Of a stretch of DNA of 64,000 nt, positions 13,101 through 27,067 are shown piece after piece. Below the pieces are notes generated by a model. It worked only from the letters and a program-made list of their open reading frames with translations. It ran no database searches and was not told the DNA's origin. Source of the DNA: Acanthaster planci (Eukaryota > Echinodermata > Asteroidea > Valvatida > Acanthasteridae). Position numbers and translations under genes: made by a program. Every line of letters begins with the position of its first letter. The stretch's first letter is position 1. The stretch covers positions 62,001 to 126,000 of the forward strand of contig NW_019091445.1 of assembly GCF_001949145.1 (NCBI RefSeq), read 5' to 3'.

Positions 13101-16100
13101 CGCAGATTTGATTTCATTGGAGGGAAATGTGTAAAGGTTGAATTGTCCCTAGTGATAAATTATTTTGGACTAGGTGAGAAACTTAGGATCTTATTCAGCA
13201 ACAGCAACCAAAACAATGCTCAGTGTATAACAATCAACCACTTTACTTTTGATTATTTTTTAGAAAGAAAGGAGAGCAGTTCCACACCGTGTTGATTCAA
13301 GAAGAGACAATGTCAATGAAATGCCGCGATTTCTGCACATTAATGTCGTGAGAGGGGCAGGGCGACGTTTGTCCCCCAAAATGGAAATTAAAAAAAGTGA
13401 AAGAAATTTGAATAAGAGAGAGGAAGGCAGACCCAAACCATCCAGAAGCTTTGAAAAGCTCAAAATTCACCATTCCAGTACTCAGCTGACGAATCCCTTG
13501 TCCCACCTGAAAAAAAATTCCTCCCCGAGAAAAACCTCGATGGCGCCATGTCTTTGCAGTTTCATTCTAGTGAAATGTCTGCTTCCTCAATATCACTCTA
13601 TTACGTTTTGGGGAGACTGGTAGTAAGATCTTGACCATCTGTTTAACAATCCATCTTTTTCCCTGCACATCCGACCATATCTCGTTGACAGCTCAATTTC
13701 TAGCAAGCTGCCATTGCAAGTTTCAACCTTGCACGGAACACAGCGAACAACGTAGCAAATTATATTAAGAGTCGCGTCTGACAGTGGTGCATTCAGTCGA
13801 TGGATTTCATTAGGGTGGAGAGAGAGGGGGAAGGGAACGGAGCTGCAAAGTCAGAAAAATAAAGGTCCAATGACAACATTAAGGACGCTAACCAATTTAC
13901 AGGAAAATGTTACACTCTGAAATGAACGATATTGGGCTACATTCACTGTCGTTTCAGGCTACAAAGACAGTCGTGTTTAATGGACCGAGAGAAAAATTAG
14001 GTGTCAAAGGATATGACATCTTCTTGCTATAGTTTTCAAAGAGTCAGTCCATGTCATAGCAGAGAAAATTTCAATTTAGGGGGACTCCCGTGGACGTTTT
14101 ACATTATGTACACAAAGAGCACTGATTCAAATGCACGCTTTGGCCGAATGGTCCACCGTGAATTTTGATGCCATCATTAAAACTCCAAACCATGCTTTAT
14201 TTCCATGCAGAGACTCACTGAAGGGGGAAAAACTCGGCAAATAGTTAATTTTCAAATACGATACGAAGGAGCATTATAAGAAGGATATTTCACGGAAAAT
14301 AGTACTTATTTCGTTCTTGTTAAAGGAAGCATAATAAAAAAGAAGAAAAAAAATCTCTTGAGCTGACATAAAACTTTCTCTAAACTAAAACGGCCCAAAG
14401 CGTGTACTTTCATTGAAGCGTCGGTACAGCTGTTGCTATTCGTCTTATTAACCCGTTTATTATGCCAAGACTGCATTAGGAGCAAGTCATTTAATGTGAC
14501 CTGCAAAGTCTGAAAAAATCAGGCACGGAGGGGACATTTGCAGCTCGTTGTGTGTCGTGATTTACCACGCAGGTCTGCCCGCCGACCGTTTCACTCAAAT
14601 TTCACCCTGCTTATATCAAGAAACGAAAACACATACGAGAGCGTCTTATTTCGTTATGTGCCATGGTGACCAGTTTGCGTCCTTGAGATTTGAAAAAGGC
14701 TTCATAATATTCTGTGACCTTTTTTTCTGGAAAAGTCTTCAACTGAGGGTGTGTATATTGACAATCACCTGCAGCCACTATACTGCGGCTTTTAAACGTG
14801 TTAACCTGGTACTTTCCTAAAGCAACTGCACACAAAGCAAAACTATTTCTATTTTTACTGGAGTCCTGTGTAGGCCAGTAAGAATTGACATCAGAAGTGC
14901 CCTGCTAAGACATTTTCAGTTTCCACTCAACCCTTCATTAGGACGCCGTGGGCAATCCCCAAAATCAACCATCTCAATGGGGAAATGTGATGGGCCAGGG
15001 ACACAAAGGCCTATACGTGGACCGCATGGCTACCCCATTGAACAGTTAGGCCTACTTGCAAATTCAGTTGTGTGAAAATAGTGAGCCGTTGCAATAGCGA
15101 TTGTTGGGACAGAACTTAGGGAACTGGTAACCAACAGCTTACTTAAAGATGCAAAATATGAATCTCCTCTCAAACGTCTATTTTTTCATGATATTGTATC
15201 AGAAGATTACACCTGAGAAAAAAAAAGAAAATCCTAGATATTCCTGGATCACAAAGAGACATATTCTCCCGAACCTATGTTGCGATAATAAAAGACTCAT
15301 TTATTTTACATACATATGCTGACGTGCTCAAATTTAATGCTACATCTCGTTATCCTCCGCGCCATTCTCACAGGGGCGTAGCTATATTCTTTGGTGGGCG
15401 GGTGCCGGCGTCAGTTTGCCAACTTGTATCTCGTTCACCAACCTCGTGTGGTGTAAAATGGAAATCCGCGATATGCTACATTTTATGCGTCAGGGGAAAT
15501 ACCGTTGCCAACCGAACATCGCTTTGCTGGTGACATTTGAGCTGTTAAGGAAAAGTACATGAACTTGTACCACCACAAATGCAGTTGTTGGGAGAAGGGG
15601 TATATCGTTGCAGCATCCATCACCACGCAGTGTCCAAAAAGTCACACTGAAAATATGGATGATGACGTAGACTAGAAAGGGGCTCCGTTAAACCTTACAC
15701 TGTGAGGCATGGTTCAGTATTCATTGATGGTTGTCACTGCCCCGGTCACCACCATCACCAGCAGTGTGCATGGACTGTGTCAAGTGAGGGAATTCACATA
15801 GTGGAGGTAATCAGCTCCAGGTAATTTCCCAGACGACAAATATTCACATTTCATTGGCTATAGCTGTAGGACTACCAGTGCACTCTTGGAAAAATATTTA
15901 GAACCACCAAGGTGTTGATGGGCCTACAGGTGTATCAAGTCAAGTTGCCTTTAAAAAAATCCTGCTTGTGACAGTCATATAACCGTATGATAGCATTGTT
16001 CTTTTATTCTGTTAACCGCTTACCTCAATTTAGTTGTTATATATCATCTAACCTTCATATTTCCTTTACAAAAATTGGTTAAAATTTTGTTTTTTTGTTC

Positions 16101-17582
16101 CTTGCTTCTTTTTTTGTTCCTTGTTTAAGTCAATTTTTTTTCAGAAATGTGTAAGGTTTTGCATCAGTGTCAGAAATACACACCGATAAATGTATTATTT
16201 GCCCGTATGGGATGGCCATTTTGATTTTTACAATATTTCCAAAAGGTTGACTATTGTGCATTTTTTTTGTGAAATACCGTCCTAAATAAATGCAGTGGCT
16301 TCAAAATAAGCCGAAATTATTAGGGCATTTGTCAATTCTTACTGATCTAGTCTTAAAACACATGAGGATGTGACTTTATGTTTTAGGATTCTGGGGCAGC
16401 ATTCTAAAATAGAGAATAGAACGAGACATTTAATGTGGGTCGCAAGGCTGTTATCTAGCAGTAATAAACGGTCAGTATTATCCACCCAGGCAAACTGTGC
16501 ACACAGCTCTTCGTGCCTCACATTAAAATACGCTTTCCAAGGAAAAACAACCACAAGACTACGCAAGAGGAAAATGCTTAACCACTGCGTTTCATGCGGC
16601 CTTGCAAGGAACACTGTCAACTCGGAGCGGACGCTACGTAGTGATGTAGGCAGTTTAAAGTGTTCTCGTGTCCCTAGCAACAGATAGAACTTGTGTATTC
16701 TGAGGACAATTTGCGTGTGCCTGGAGTACGTCGGTTCTCTATTCGTGCAAGTGGGCTCTTTGTGCGGATCTAAGACCGAGGTCTAATGTTTCTGTAAGAG
16801 CCCCATTCCCCTCACATGGACTGTGGTTTAAACGAATTGTATGGCAGATGATTTCAGAAATCAAGGAGACATATTACTTTCTGCCAGACTGTCCACGGCT
16901 GGGGACAGGGATATATATTAACCCATTTTTTTCATCTTGAAGAATTTATTCTCTAAAAACTTTTTTCTGTGACGTTAAAATTGTTTTCAGATTAACTATT
17001 AAAAACTGAACTATGGTATATATCTATACAAAGGTACAAAGGGTAGATTAATTAAACTATACAAAGGGATACACAGGTCTTCTAAACAAAGGTATAAAAC
17101 CTTCAGAAGACTCATCGCTGAAAGGATCAGGGACGAGTCAACGAACTGATTTTCTCCGCGCGGGGGGGGGGGGCGTCAGATTATTTTTACATGCGATTGT
17201 TGAAGTCAGTCCACCGCATCGGTGATGCATTGCATTGCATCTGTAGTATATTTATTAAATTGTTATTCCGTTTTTAACGGTCATCATTGGTTTTGAGTAT
17301 CAGGTTTGGGGAGTGGTATGACCCAAGCCCTTCCTCTGCACTGCGCCTGAGGAATTGGGACTTGTCCAGGTTGGTCAGTGCAGTGTTTGGCCTTCCCTTT
17401 GACCAACAAGCTCTGTGCGCGACTGATGCTGACATAAGAAAATGACCGACGATCACATTTTCATTTTGGCAAACATAAATGATTATTCTCCTGAAAAGGA
17501 AATAGCAAATGCCGTGAATATTTCATATGGGATATATCTAACTTTACAATTTGAATTTGAATCCCTTCCTCTTTACTCCTCT

Positions 17583-17622
17583 AATGCATTACATGCATTA
17601 CATGCATGACATGCATGACATG
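17583..17622. repeat. 9-bp tandem repeat (ATGCATTAC / ATGCATGAC)
   Basis: Two copies of ATGCATTAC are followed by two copies of ATGCATGAC, a one-base variant. It is a short minisatellite. Confidence 0.8.
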
Positions 17623-18980
17623 CCCAGAAGGGATCTAGGAAGGACAAAGGGGGTCATCCCCTAATAGAATGCGCAAAAGTTTGGAATTTTGAAAGAAAGG
17701 TATCTAAAGCAAGTTTCAAAAAACGTTTTCCTTTCCCGAAGCACCAAAATGTAATCTCAACCCTTAAAGGGCCATAAAAGGGTACTCGAGAAAATATCCG
17801 ACTACAGACGAAAGAAAATAACAAGCGATTGGGGAAAAATGGTTTTGAAATTCATTATAAAGCAGAAAGAACCCCATTAGAATTAGTAGAAAAACTAAAA
17901 AACTAACGAAAACAAATCAACTAAAACCAGACAGAACATAGATAAAGAAACACATACAGAAAACAAGTTAACTATTAGCTGCATTGTTGTCGCATTAACA
18001 GATTACAGTTTACCGTTTCAATCGAACTTCATTAATATTCCAAGCACATTCGAAAATGCATTGATGTGTACACCAGCAGCATCAGAGGCTCCCAGACGGG
18101 TTGTCTGGCCAACGTACAACATGCGCCGAGTCATCGTGCATGGGCTGTTGTAACTACGGTTTTGCGAGAGAAAGTGACTACATGGCGTTTTAATTGGGAG
18201 TGGAGATTACTTGATCAAGCCGAAAACAAAAGCAAAATTATTAAGTTTTGACTGCAACGAATCGGGCAGAGGGATGGGTAGGAACGTAAAAGGTGCGTAG
18301 GCGGTAAGGGGTAGTATTGCACCCCCAAATTGCCGAACACACATTTTCTGCGTTGCAAGTTAAAGCCCCAACCCTGTCAACGAATGTGCTCGTCTTTAAA
18401 TTGTAAAGTAAAGTTTATTTGTAATTTGTCTCCCTAATATTATGTCACATGACGTTTTTCTTATATTGCCACTCTGATGGTAACAGGAAGCAATCATGAG
18501 CCGTGCCGTTTGGAGGCAAACAAACCTGTAAATTGCCCTTTTCCTGCTCATGGAAATTAGGCTTTTTGTTTCCTTTGCCCATTAATCAAAGGCGCTCTAT
18601 GTCCAGATATTGCAAATAATTTTGGTTATGTAACTGAATGGTGCATCTCAATGGACAGTTAACGACAGCTGAAAAGAGAACTGAAGCTGAAAACGCCACT
18701 TACAAGCCGTCCGCTCAAATCAACGAGGATGGATCTCATCAGTGTCCCCAAGGCCATTTTGTATCAGAAAAGGCCGATGCTAATTTTGTTTAGCTAGAAT
18801 GCAGCACATGAGTTTTTTATATACATACATTCAGGGGTGGAGCCGGAAAATTTTCCTTGGGCAGTCAGGCCCGTCAGATTTTTCCTACACATAGGTAATA
18901 TTACCACACATTGGTAAGGCATACGTTGTTTGTGATGTACAGAAAATAACTCTGTCATCGTTTTATACTACTACTACCGT

Positions 18981-19196
18981 AATTGTACGGTGGCTGATCT
19001 CTGCCAGGAATACACTTTTTTGGGGCGTTATTACGCCGTAAAAGAGCAGTATTACGCCCTAACTTAGGGCGTTATTAGGCCCTAATAGGGCGTTATTACA
19101 GCTTAAATTAGGGCGTTAATACGCCATAGACTAGGGATTTATAACGCCGTAAAATAAAAAAGTGTATTCCTGGCGGAGATCAACAACCGTATAATT
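18981..19196. mobile_element. Palindromic foldback/MITE-like element with 41-bp terminal inverted repeats
   Basis: The left arm (18981-19021) and the reverse complement of the right arm (19156-19196) match at 37 of 41 positions by eye, including a perfect 18-bp block CCAGGAATACACTTTTTT. The interior holds at least five variants of GGGCGTTATTA and its complements, so it can fold further. There is no coding capacity. A clear target-site duplication was not found. Confidence 0.7.
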
Positions 19197-22100
19197 GTTA
19201 TTTCATTTCTTTATATTCTTTTTGGTTGTCGGAGTGGGTGGTCGGTTCAAGGTTCATGTCCAGCCCATACACTGCACCTACCACTTCTCGATTTCTCTGC
19301 AACCTCAATAATACAGCTGCTAACGTCGTTTGGCAAGCGTTGGTATACTGCAGGCGTTTGAATCCTCCGTTTGAAGAGCAGTTTTAGATTGCCTTCCTAA
19401 TGCCATCCTTCTTTTGAAGCATATCCGTTACTGCTGGCTGCTGAATATGCCCTAGATTCCAATTAAGGAATGGTCAAATCCGTAAAGGCTCCCTTTTGTG
19501 TAATTTCCTTTCACTTGAGGGATGCTGTTCGAGATAAATTTAGACGGCTAAATTTAGTGCAGAAAATATCCATTCCCAGTCCTCGTAAACTTAGTGTACA
19601 TATACCTCTCCCCCCGCGATACATGTTAGGTTAGCCGGTTTTTAATAGAAACCTGCTTGTTGGAGGGACTTGCACCCAAGTTTCATCACTGGGGTGCCCT
19701 TAATAAGTGCTGTATTTAAATTAATTTATGATGAATACTGAAATGGCCCAAAAGACACACAAGAATTTTACCTAGTGAAAAAGGTACCAATTTGTGACCG
19801 ATAATTTAACAGCGTAATAGATCTTGTACAATACTGAACTGAGAAAGCCAATCGTGTAGGTCGTTTGCTGGACACTTGCTTAGCATGTAATAAACCACTT
19901 TCCAAAATACAGTGAGAATTATGCTCACCGATTACCGGTACATTAAGGAATTTTTACACTGTTATTAAATATAAGAAAAATGTAGGCAACCAAATTAGTT
20001 CACACAATTACGTCGAATACTTGAACATGTTTCGTTTTCAACATATATAAATTTTGTATTGTACAGTTATTGGACACAATATTCATTTGAAGAATACTTA
20101 ACAGATTCTGTAGACGATTTTTGTTTAAAGTGTAAAGTTTGGTTTTTTTGTGTCCTTTAAATACTGACAGATCAAGGAAAATGATATATGTAGGCCAAAC
20201 TAATTATGAAAAATCCAACTCTCATTCCCGTAAAAACTCGAAGCTTATTAAACCAAAATCCCTAATCCGTGTACCGCTGGAAATCTACAGACCAGAGTCA
20301 CAACTAATCAAATTATGTTTAAAGTCGAAACCTGGTTTGAAGAACAATGACTTTGCTTGCCTCAACTGCTTCAATCCCACAGCCAGAAAATGTAGAAAAT
20401 AACAGCCACTAGGTGTGTCAACAATCTGCAACAGCCCCGAAAGTATGAAATTCCAAGAGCTAGCTTCGATCATTGTGCAATAGCACGATGATTCGGATTT
20501 CGTGTAATTTAATTATCTATCCCACGTCTATGCAGTTGGTGGGCTCGACTTAATCAAGTTTCTCCACGTTGGATATACGACGAACCCGTGTGCAGTGTAC
20601 GGGCAGTATCCAGAGAGCACTTTAAAAACAACCCCTTCGTCATTGATTCAATTTGAGATTAAAATTTGTGCAGGCTGAATTTTTTTGTTGCTTCTCATTT
20701 GATTTCTGACGCCCTTTCCACGAACACACGAAGACAACGACCGCATACAGCGTACGCGGTATGTTGTCTGTGACCTCTTTTGACGGTATGCACAGCGTTG
20801 CGGTGGGAATTAACCATTTTCAAGGAGATAAAATTAAAAAGAATCCCTTTATTTTAACTTTGTGTTCATCGGTTTTGGAAGTCTGTTGAGAAAATCAGAC
20901 GACACATAAGTGTGTTTATCTGATCATCCGTACTGATTTTGACACAATTGATAATAGCCGCGTAAGTTAAGAAACTATAAAGCTTTCCGGCAAATCGAAA
21001 ATAAACTGGAAAATTGGCTGGTGGTTTTCCCGGTAGTAAAATGTAAAAAAATTAAGTTAATATTGCTCAATTTGTGATATGTTTAGTAGTGATGTTCAGC
21101 AACAAAGTACCACACATTATCGTGAAATCAGAAACGGGGAAGGGGCTGGGACATATTTCTAACAATGGGCTATAGTCTCTACTCCCAGCTATGAACATAC
21201 ACATGCCGTATTAAGGGGCACCTCTAACGAAAACATGTCTTCCCTGATTTCATTTGTTCAATATAGAAGCATCCAAATCATTGTCATTTCTCTGCAGAGC
21301 TCAGCAACAACAAGCTACAAAGGGCTTTTTCTGTTCATGCAAAAATAGAAATTCTGAAGGTAGATTGCATTATTCGGAGAAAACATAGAAAACGAGGAGA
21401 GCCCTCGCCCTGTGTTCGTAGTGGATAAACCCTTTTGCATGCCAAACAATGAATGTAGCCATTGTTTGTAGCATATTTATTTGAACAGAAACTCTACCTC
21501 GATCTGCTTTATAATCATTTTATACAAGTCCTTGTGGCCAATATAAATGTAATTATAGCACACGAATATGCCACCTACCCAACTGCTAATCAAACTTGGC
21601 ACTTAATCTATGCTAACTCGGCCACCATCCCGATACGATTGCGACAATTTAAATAGACAGCAAAGGCAGAACTGGTCGCTTCGGATTTTCTTTTCCGCTT
21701 TTACGGGCCGTCGCCTCAATGTAAGGTGATCCATCATTCGCTACCAAAATAAACACGGGGTAGATGCACCTATTCTGTAATATGAAACGTGTTGAATCAG
21801 CGGCTTTTAGTTGTGCTCAGTGGGTGAGAGTTTAGAATTCCCGGGTTGTCAACTGAACACAGGCGTAGCCAGCTTGCCTACTACCGTGGCTCGCTGATAG
21901 AATGAAAACTCTTTTTTTTAAACAAAAAGCAATGCCCATGCAGCAACAAAATTTAACAACCACCGTGCAAAACAAAATAAATACAAAAAGCAAGCAACAT
22001 ATACAATCACATCCACGAAACATACAAGTAAACAAGCTACAGAGGAACACAGCAATCGCGACAAATCTAAATAAACACATTAAACAAATGATTTAAAACA

Positions 22101-23949
22101 GAATTAATTGTTACAAACACGTAATGGAGCAGCAAACACAATAAATAACACTACCCTGTAAATAATGTAATACTTTAAATCGCCCCCTTTATACTGATGA
22201 ATTGTCACTATATCTGATACTAGTTGAACAATTACAAAGGATAATAACAAACCTTATTCATGAGGAATCCATTTTCGATATGTTCCCTGAATTCATTTAG
22301 GTCGAATGAGATGGAGCCAGGTTATCTTTGATTGAAGTGTGTTCCAAGCACCCATTTTTCATTTTCTTCTTCGAAACCTGGACCAAAACACTGTGGTATG
22401 TTTAATCACGAATTTGAAATGTGTAGAAGAGTACTAATTTGCCAAGGACTTTCATTTTCTTGCTTTGATTTTAACTTCAGTTTTCCTAAATGACAACTTA
22501 ACGTCGTTTTCAAAGCAATATGGCCCACCCAAGAATGAAATCCAAAAACTCATGTGAGCTACATACCAAAATCCTAATTCGGCCCCGGAATTTAATTAAA
22601 TCCCTTGAAGTTTTGTATTCAATGTGCTGTTTCCTCCGAGAGGGGTAATGTTAAAGGAATAGTGAGAAACCAAAGCGGTGTTAAATACTGTGTTGAAACT
22701 ATTTTTTTACACCTTCAATCTCCACCGTTTTGCTGGCCACCATAAACATTTATGTAGGCCCTGCTACTTACGTAGAACAGCGAAGAGGGAAAACAAATCA
22801 ATTTCAAATTTAAAAAAAAATAAACCATTGAACACAACACATTTAAATCCGAGCATACAAATTTGAAGGAGAGATACTGTCCAGCCCAGCAGAGGTTATC
22901 AGTATGGCAATGAAATGCTCTGCCCACTGGCATTAATAACGTCTGATTGTTACAATATTGAATCTTCAAAGCCTGGGGATCTCATTTGATTGCAGCCCTA
23001 TGGGGATGTTCGTTGCCAATGACCCCCATAAGATTTCTGTTTGTGGGATACTAATCAATGACCAATTTCAAACGTGTGTATTGTTATCGCATGTATAATG
23101 TAACGATGATATCCATATTTCGTCCTGGAAGAAAAGGTTTTCAGTGGTAGGGCGAAAGCAAGTGCACGTGTAGCGGAGAGCTGGTGCTTGCAAGAATGGC
23201 AAACACGCTGTAACAATGTAGATGTTGGTTTCAAAACAACACTGCAGCCTACAATTTCCTAGGTAACATCTTACAACGAGCCACAATTAGATCTATGAGT
23301 TACGGTAAATTAGATGAATTGACCAATTTAATTTCCAAGTCGTTCATCATGCGCCAAAAATAGTAAGATTCTTAGAAATGACGAGCAGATGGATTTTCAT
23401 CGATCCTCCTTCAAATTCTCCAGCACAAACTTCTCTAGTCTTTCTGTCAGATTAAAGGTGGTGTACACCATTGGTAAAATCCCGAAAGTCGGACTACCGT
23501 ATAATCCTGAAATATCTTACTTGAAAGAAAGTACATAGCCTAACAGTCTTAATCAGTCCATAAAATATCTCCACCCAGTACGCTGTAGTTTCCCAGAAAA
23601 CAAATAGTTTGTTCTCTTTATTTATGATGATCGGCCAACCTTCGTAATAGAATTAATTTCACTTCATACAAAACATCTTTAACAGGCACCAATTTTCTTA
23701 ATATGTAGTGTTTGCAGATGTTGTAGGGGTCTCCATTAATGAACGGATGAATGTAAAAGCAGCTAAAATATACCAACATTCTTTTACCAAAACCACTGTC
23801 AACTGAAATTATAGAAACCTGAGTATTAGGCGTAAAGCCGAGAATATTTTTGATCAGTGTAAAGTTGAATTTTATTTAAGAAAAACTTTTTTTACGCGAA
23901 AACTTTGCGAATTCAAAATCACCCCTAGATAATAACAATATGATCCAAT

Positions 23950-24033
23950 ATGGCAGCTGTTTCCGAGCTGATGATTTTCGTCAACAAGAAGTACCATTTC
24001 CACACCCCAGTCCTCCCTTGTTTTAAGACATAA
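23950..24033 (+). CDS. 27-codon ORF in a YY1-like start context, doubtful
   Basis: Begins CCAATATGGCAGC and encodes MAAVSELMIFVNKKYHF and ten more residues before TAA. The ELMIFVNKK stretch loosely resembles the first strand of 2Fe-2S domains (for example xanthine dehydrogenase, ELVFFVNGKK), but nothing else of such a gene follows. It may be a gene-start remnant or chance. Confidence 0.12.
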   Translation: MAAVSELMIFVNKKYHFHTPVLPCFKT

Positions 24034-24613
24034 TTGTTTTTTACTTATACTTATTAATTACTCATCTATGAATGGAGTTTTAGACTTTCATCGACGTGTG
24101 AACCGAAGTGGAAGTGCCGTTATAAGCACGATCGCGCGCACGCGTGCATAGGTCTGCTACTCGTTCTGATGTCTCGGACACGAGTCGACTGCCGTGTTCC
24201 TGGATTAAATTTTCCCATGAATCTGCAATGCTGCATTGTTGAGGAGGCGCATTACTCCAAGGTAAATTCACGGATTACTCCTGAAAACTGTCCATGTTTT
24301 AAGGGAATGTGAACCTGTCATGCTTGTTTTCCACCCTGACTCCGCGGACGATGTAAGCCTGTACTACGAACGCCCTATAATCCATACATTTTACGCAATA
24401 TACACGAGAAAACCTTCCATTTAAGCGTTGTAAATGCTGCGCTGTTTTTCTCGATTTATCACAAAGCAGTTAACTCAAACATGAAACAAGTGATTGGAAT
24501 GTAAGTTGCAGTGAATATTACGCAACCATAATCAGCCAATCTTGTGAAATTACGACAAAAAACCAATGGTGTACACAACCTTTACGCAGGCTTGATGAAG
24601 ATTCTTTGCCAAG

Positions 24614-24697
24614 ATGGCCGCCGAAATGCAATTAGTTTTCTTGAACGCGGATGGCATTCAACAGCACGTTGTGGCTCATGAGTCAGTCGCATTCTAA
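24614..24697 (+). CDS. 27-codon ORF with YY1-type motif at its start, doubtful
   Basis: CAAGATGGCCGCC at 24610-24622 is both a strong Kozak context and close to the YY1 consensus AAGATGGCGGC. The ORF reads MAAEMQLVFLNADG and 13 more residues before TAA at 24695. No donor site of quality lies inside it, so it is not an obvious first exon. Confidence 0.15.
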   Translation: MAAEMQLVFLNADGIQQHVVAHESVAF

Positions 24698-25875
24698 CGT
24701 TAACCATGTGTCGGCCCTCCCATTAGAGCAACATGTCACAATAGCTGCAGTCGTTGTGGTACTGTTAATGAGATGATATGGTAGTTTGATTGCAACCTGT
24801 ATCTTTCATTTCATTGACTTCCCGCAACCACGTGCCCACACAATTGTTGATTTCCACAACGTCATCGGTAGGCCTCAACAATATTTCGCTAGAATTATGA
24901 ATAGAGTTTTCGTGCTAAACATTGTATATGTTTTAAGTTTGCTTTAAAAAGGTCTGGTGGTTTTTACCATTACGAATTGACACAGTGATCCACATAATGA
25001 CATTTACCGACAACCTACACGTAAAGACCCAGCTTCAGAACACCATGCAGTATAATAACACGTATCACTATCTGGTTCATTTAATGAGTATCACTTTTTG
25101 GCATGTTAAATGTATTTACTTCGCGGCTTAAAAGCTGACAGGCCACAATAACAAATAACCTATACAAAAAATTTGATGTTTGAAAAGTTCAAACTAAAGG
25201 CCCTGCCAGCCGACATGGACTTTTTGCTTGAATTTTAAATTTGATTTCGATGGAATTTTATTGAGATAGATTCTTAGAGACAGTTTAGCCATTTATCAGG
25301 ACGTACAATTTTTGCTTGAAAAAATTTCGAAAAAACCACGTCGTATAAAAGGCTATCCTCAAAATTTCAAATAAATGAAGCTATTTCAGTTGCACTAAGT
25401 GCAATATTTCGTGCTACCCTCTTGGTATTTCAGTCCACGTGATGTAAAAATAAAATTTCCAGAACTTTTTTCATTTTTTATAACAATTAACAAGCTGTAA
25501 ATTGTGAAAAATAATAAATGTGATTGGAAGAAATCGTTAAAATTTCTGGGATAAGCATATGATGATGGCATTTACAGAAAATAATCCAGCCAGTATGGTG
25601 TTAATTTTAACTAAAGCAGAAACAAAGTCTGCTTCTTCAAATCTCACATATAGATGGTTCAGAAAGATTATAAGACAAGAAATAGAATTAACCCTGGTGT
25701 CAACGGCGCGGTGATAGACATCGACATATGTCACAAAGTATGGTCAGAACTATTTTTCAATGGGTTAATTTGGCAAAGATTTCATGTAATCCTCACCACA
25801 GGCTGCAGATTCCCATTGGCCAGACCCCAACCACTTCAGAGTAAGAGTTTTGAAATATAAGTATCCCCAAGACGC

Positions 25876-26130
25876 CCATATGACCGGGAAAAGACCTGGT
25901 AGTTAAAAAAAAAATCTGCCTTGCTGCTTGGAGTTATTTTGGGGGCGTGGCTACAAGTGTACTTCCACAGCGGCATAATGAAAAGTAGTTAGAGAGGGGA
26001 CTTGAGGGATGTATTAGCTACCATCAAACAGTCGTACAGGTTCAGGCATGACCGGGAACTTCCTCGAGACAAAAATCATCACATGGACAAAAAAAACACC
26101 ACATGGAGTGGAATGTGGGCGTGGCCGCTC
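25876..26130. repeat. Diverged direct repeat, spacing about 170 bp
   Basis: ATGACCGGGAA followed some 60 bases later by GGGCGTGGC occurs twice (near 25878/25942 and 26047/26114). The intervening bases have drifted. This suggests an old tandem duplication or two copies of one repeat. Confidence 0.4.
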
Positions 26131-27067
26131 GGAGGGCACCTTGGGCTATAAACAAATATTTTGGTGGTCCGGTGGGTTTTATAGAGCCTGAAAGTTGACC
26201 CCTGGTGGCACGTTTTAGGACCCCTGGATAGGAAAATGACGTGTAAAGATTTCAGAATTTGTAATACCTTTTTGTTCAGTTTCTTCTTAAAAAATCCAAC
26301 TTGGAAAAAGAGCTTTGAAAATATTTGCTAGTATATCAATTTATAGAAACTGAAAAATTACCTTATCTAAAAGAGAAATAACCTGCCAAAAAATCTAAAA
26401 TGCATGAACAACAGTGCAATGAGGCAGTCTCGTACACAGATGAACATTAACGTTTTGAAATTTTATGGTAGTGTGTGGGTAAAAGCCAAAATAAAAACAG
26501 ATCTAAATACTTTGCACACTTTGATAATTTATAAACTAATAAACATAAAGCAATTTTCTACTTTTAGGAAAGATTCTAATATTTTATCTAAGCTTTGTTG
26601 ACAACGACTGCGGATGTCAACTCAACGGAATCTGGAACTCATTGACTGCAGGTAGGTAAGTCTTTGCAAGGTTGTACAATATCGTTTTCAAAACAGCGCG
26701 GCGAGTGAAAACAAGCAAGCAAGAACAAGGAAACCTAGGTATGATTTATCGCTGGACGTAAAAAATTCGTAAATAAAATTTGTTTTTTACCCATCTCCAG
26801 GTGACTTTTAGGAAGACAAAGGTCAAATTCAAACATAAGTGTTTGATGGGATGATTTTAGTAAGGAATTATTTTTCAAAAAAATTATCGAACGTGATACA
26901 ACGGCCCTATGTCAAATCCCCATAGGCAGACCCCGCAATGGTTCCGGAAGCTCGCTACGTGACCTTTTACGTTTAGGTTCTATTGGAAAGCTCTATAGAC
27001 CCACGCTACATGGAACAACCCCAGTAATTAAACGTAGGGCTTTCAGCTCTCCAGCACTGGCCATTCT

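Larger units (their letters stand above)
7441..18980. other. Long gene-poor tract
   Basis: No exon chain or recognisable domain was found on either strand. Contents are AT-rich sequence, homopolymer runs, a duplicated TTTTTTTGTTCCTTG (16089-16125), a G run near 17161-17173, a 9-bp tandem repeat (17583-17622) and a GC-richer 108-nt ORF on the minus strand at 10080-10187. ORFs up to 113 codons occur but resemble chance reading frames. Confidence 0.5.

Noticed and set aside
16339-16687. Overlapping antisense ORFs of 113 and 105 codons
   Set aside because: Both strands open over the same bases, no family pattern, and no splice partners.
24080-24271. Minus-strand 63-codon frame (SWENLIQEHGSRL...) as a terminal exon
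   Set aside because: Has an acceptable AG acceptor (GCATTGCAG) and CpG-rich codons, but no partner exon and no recognisable family.
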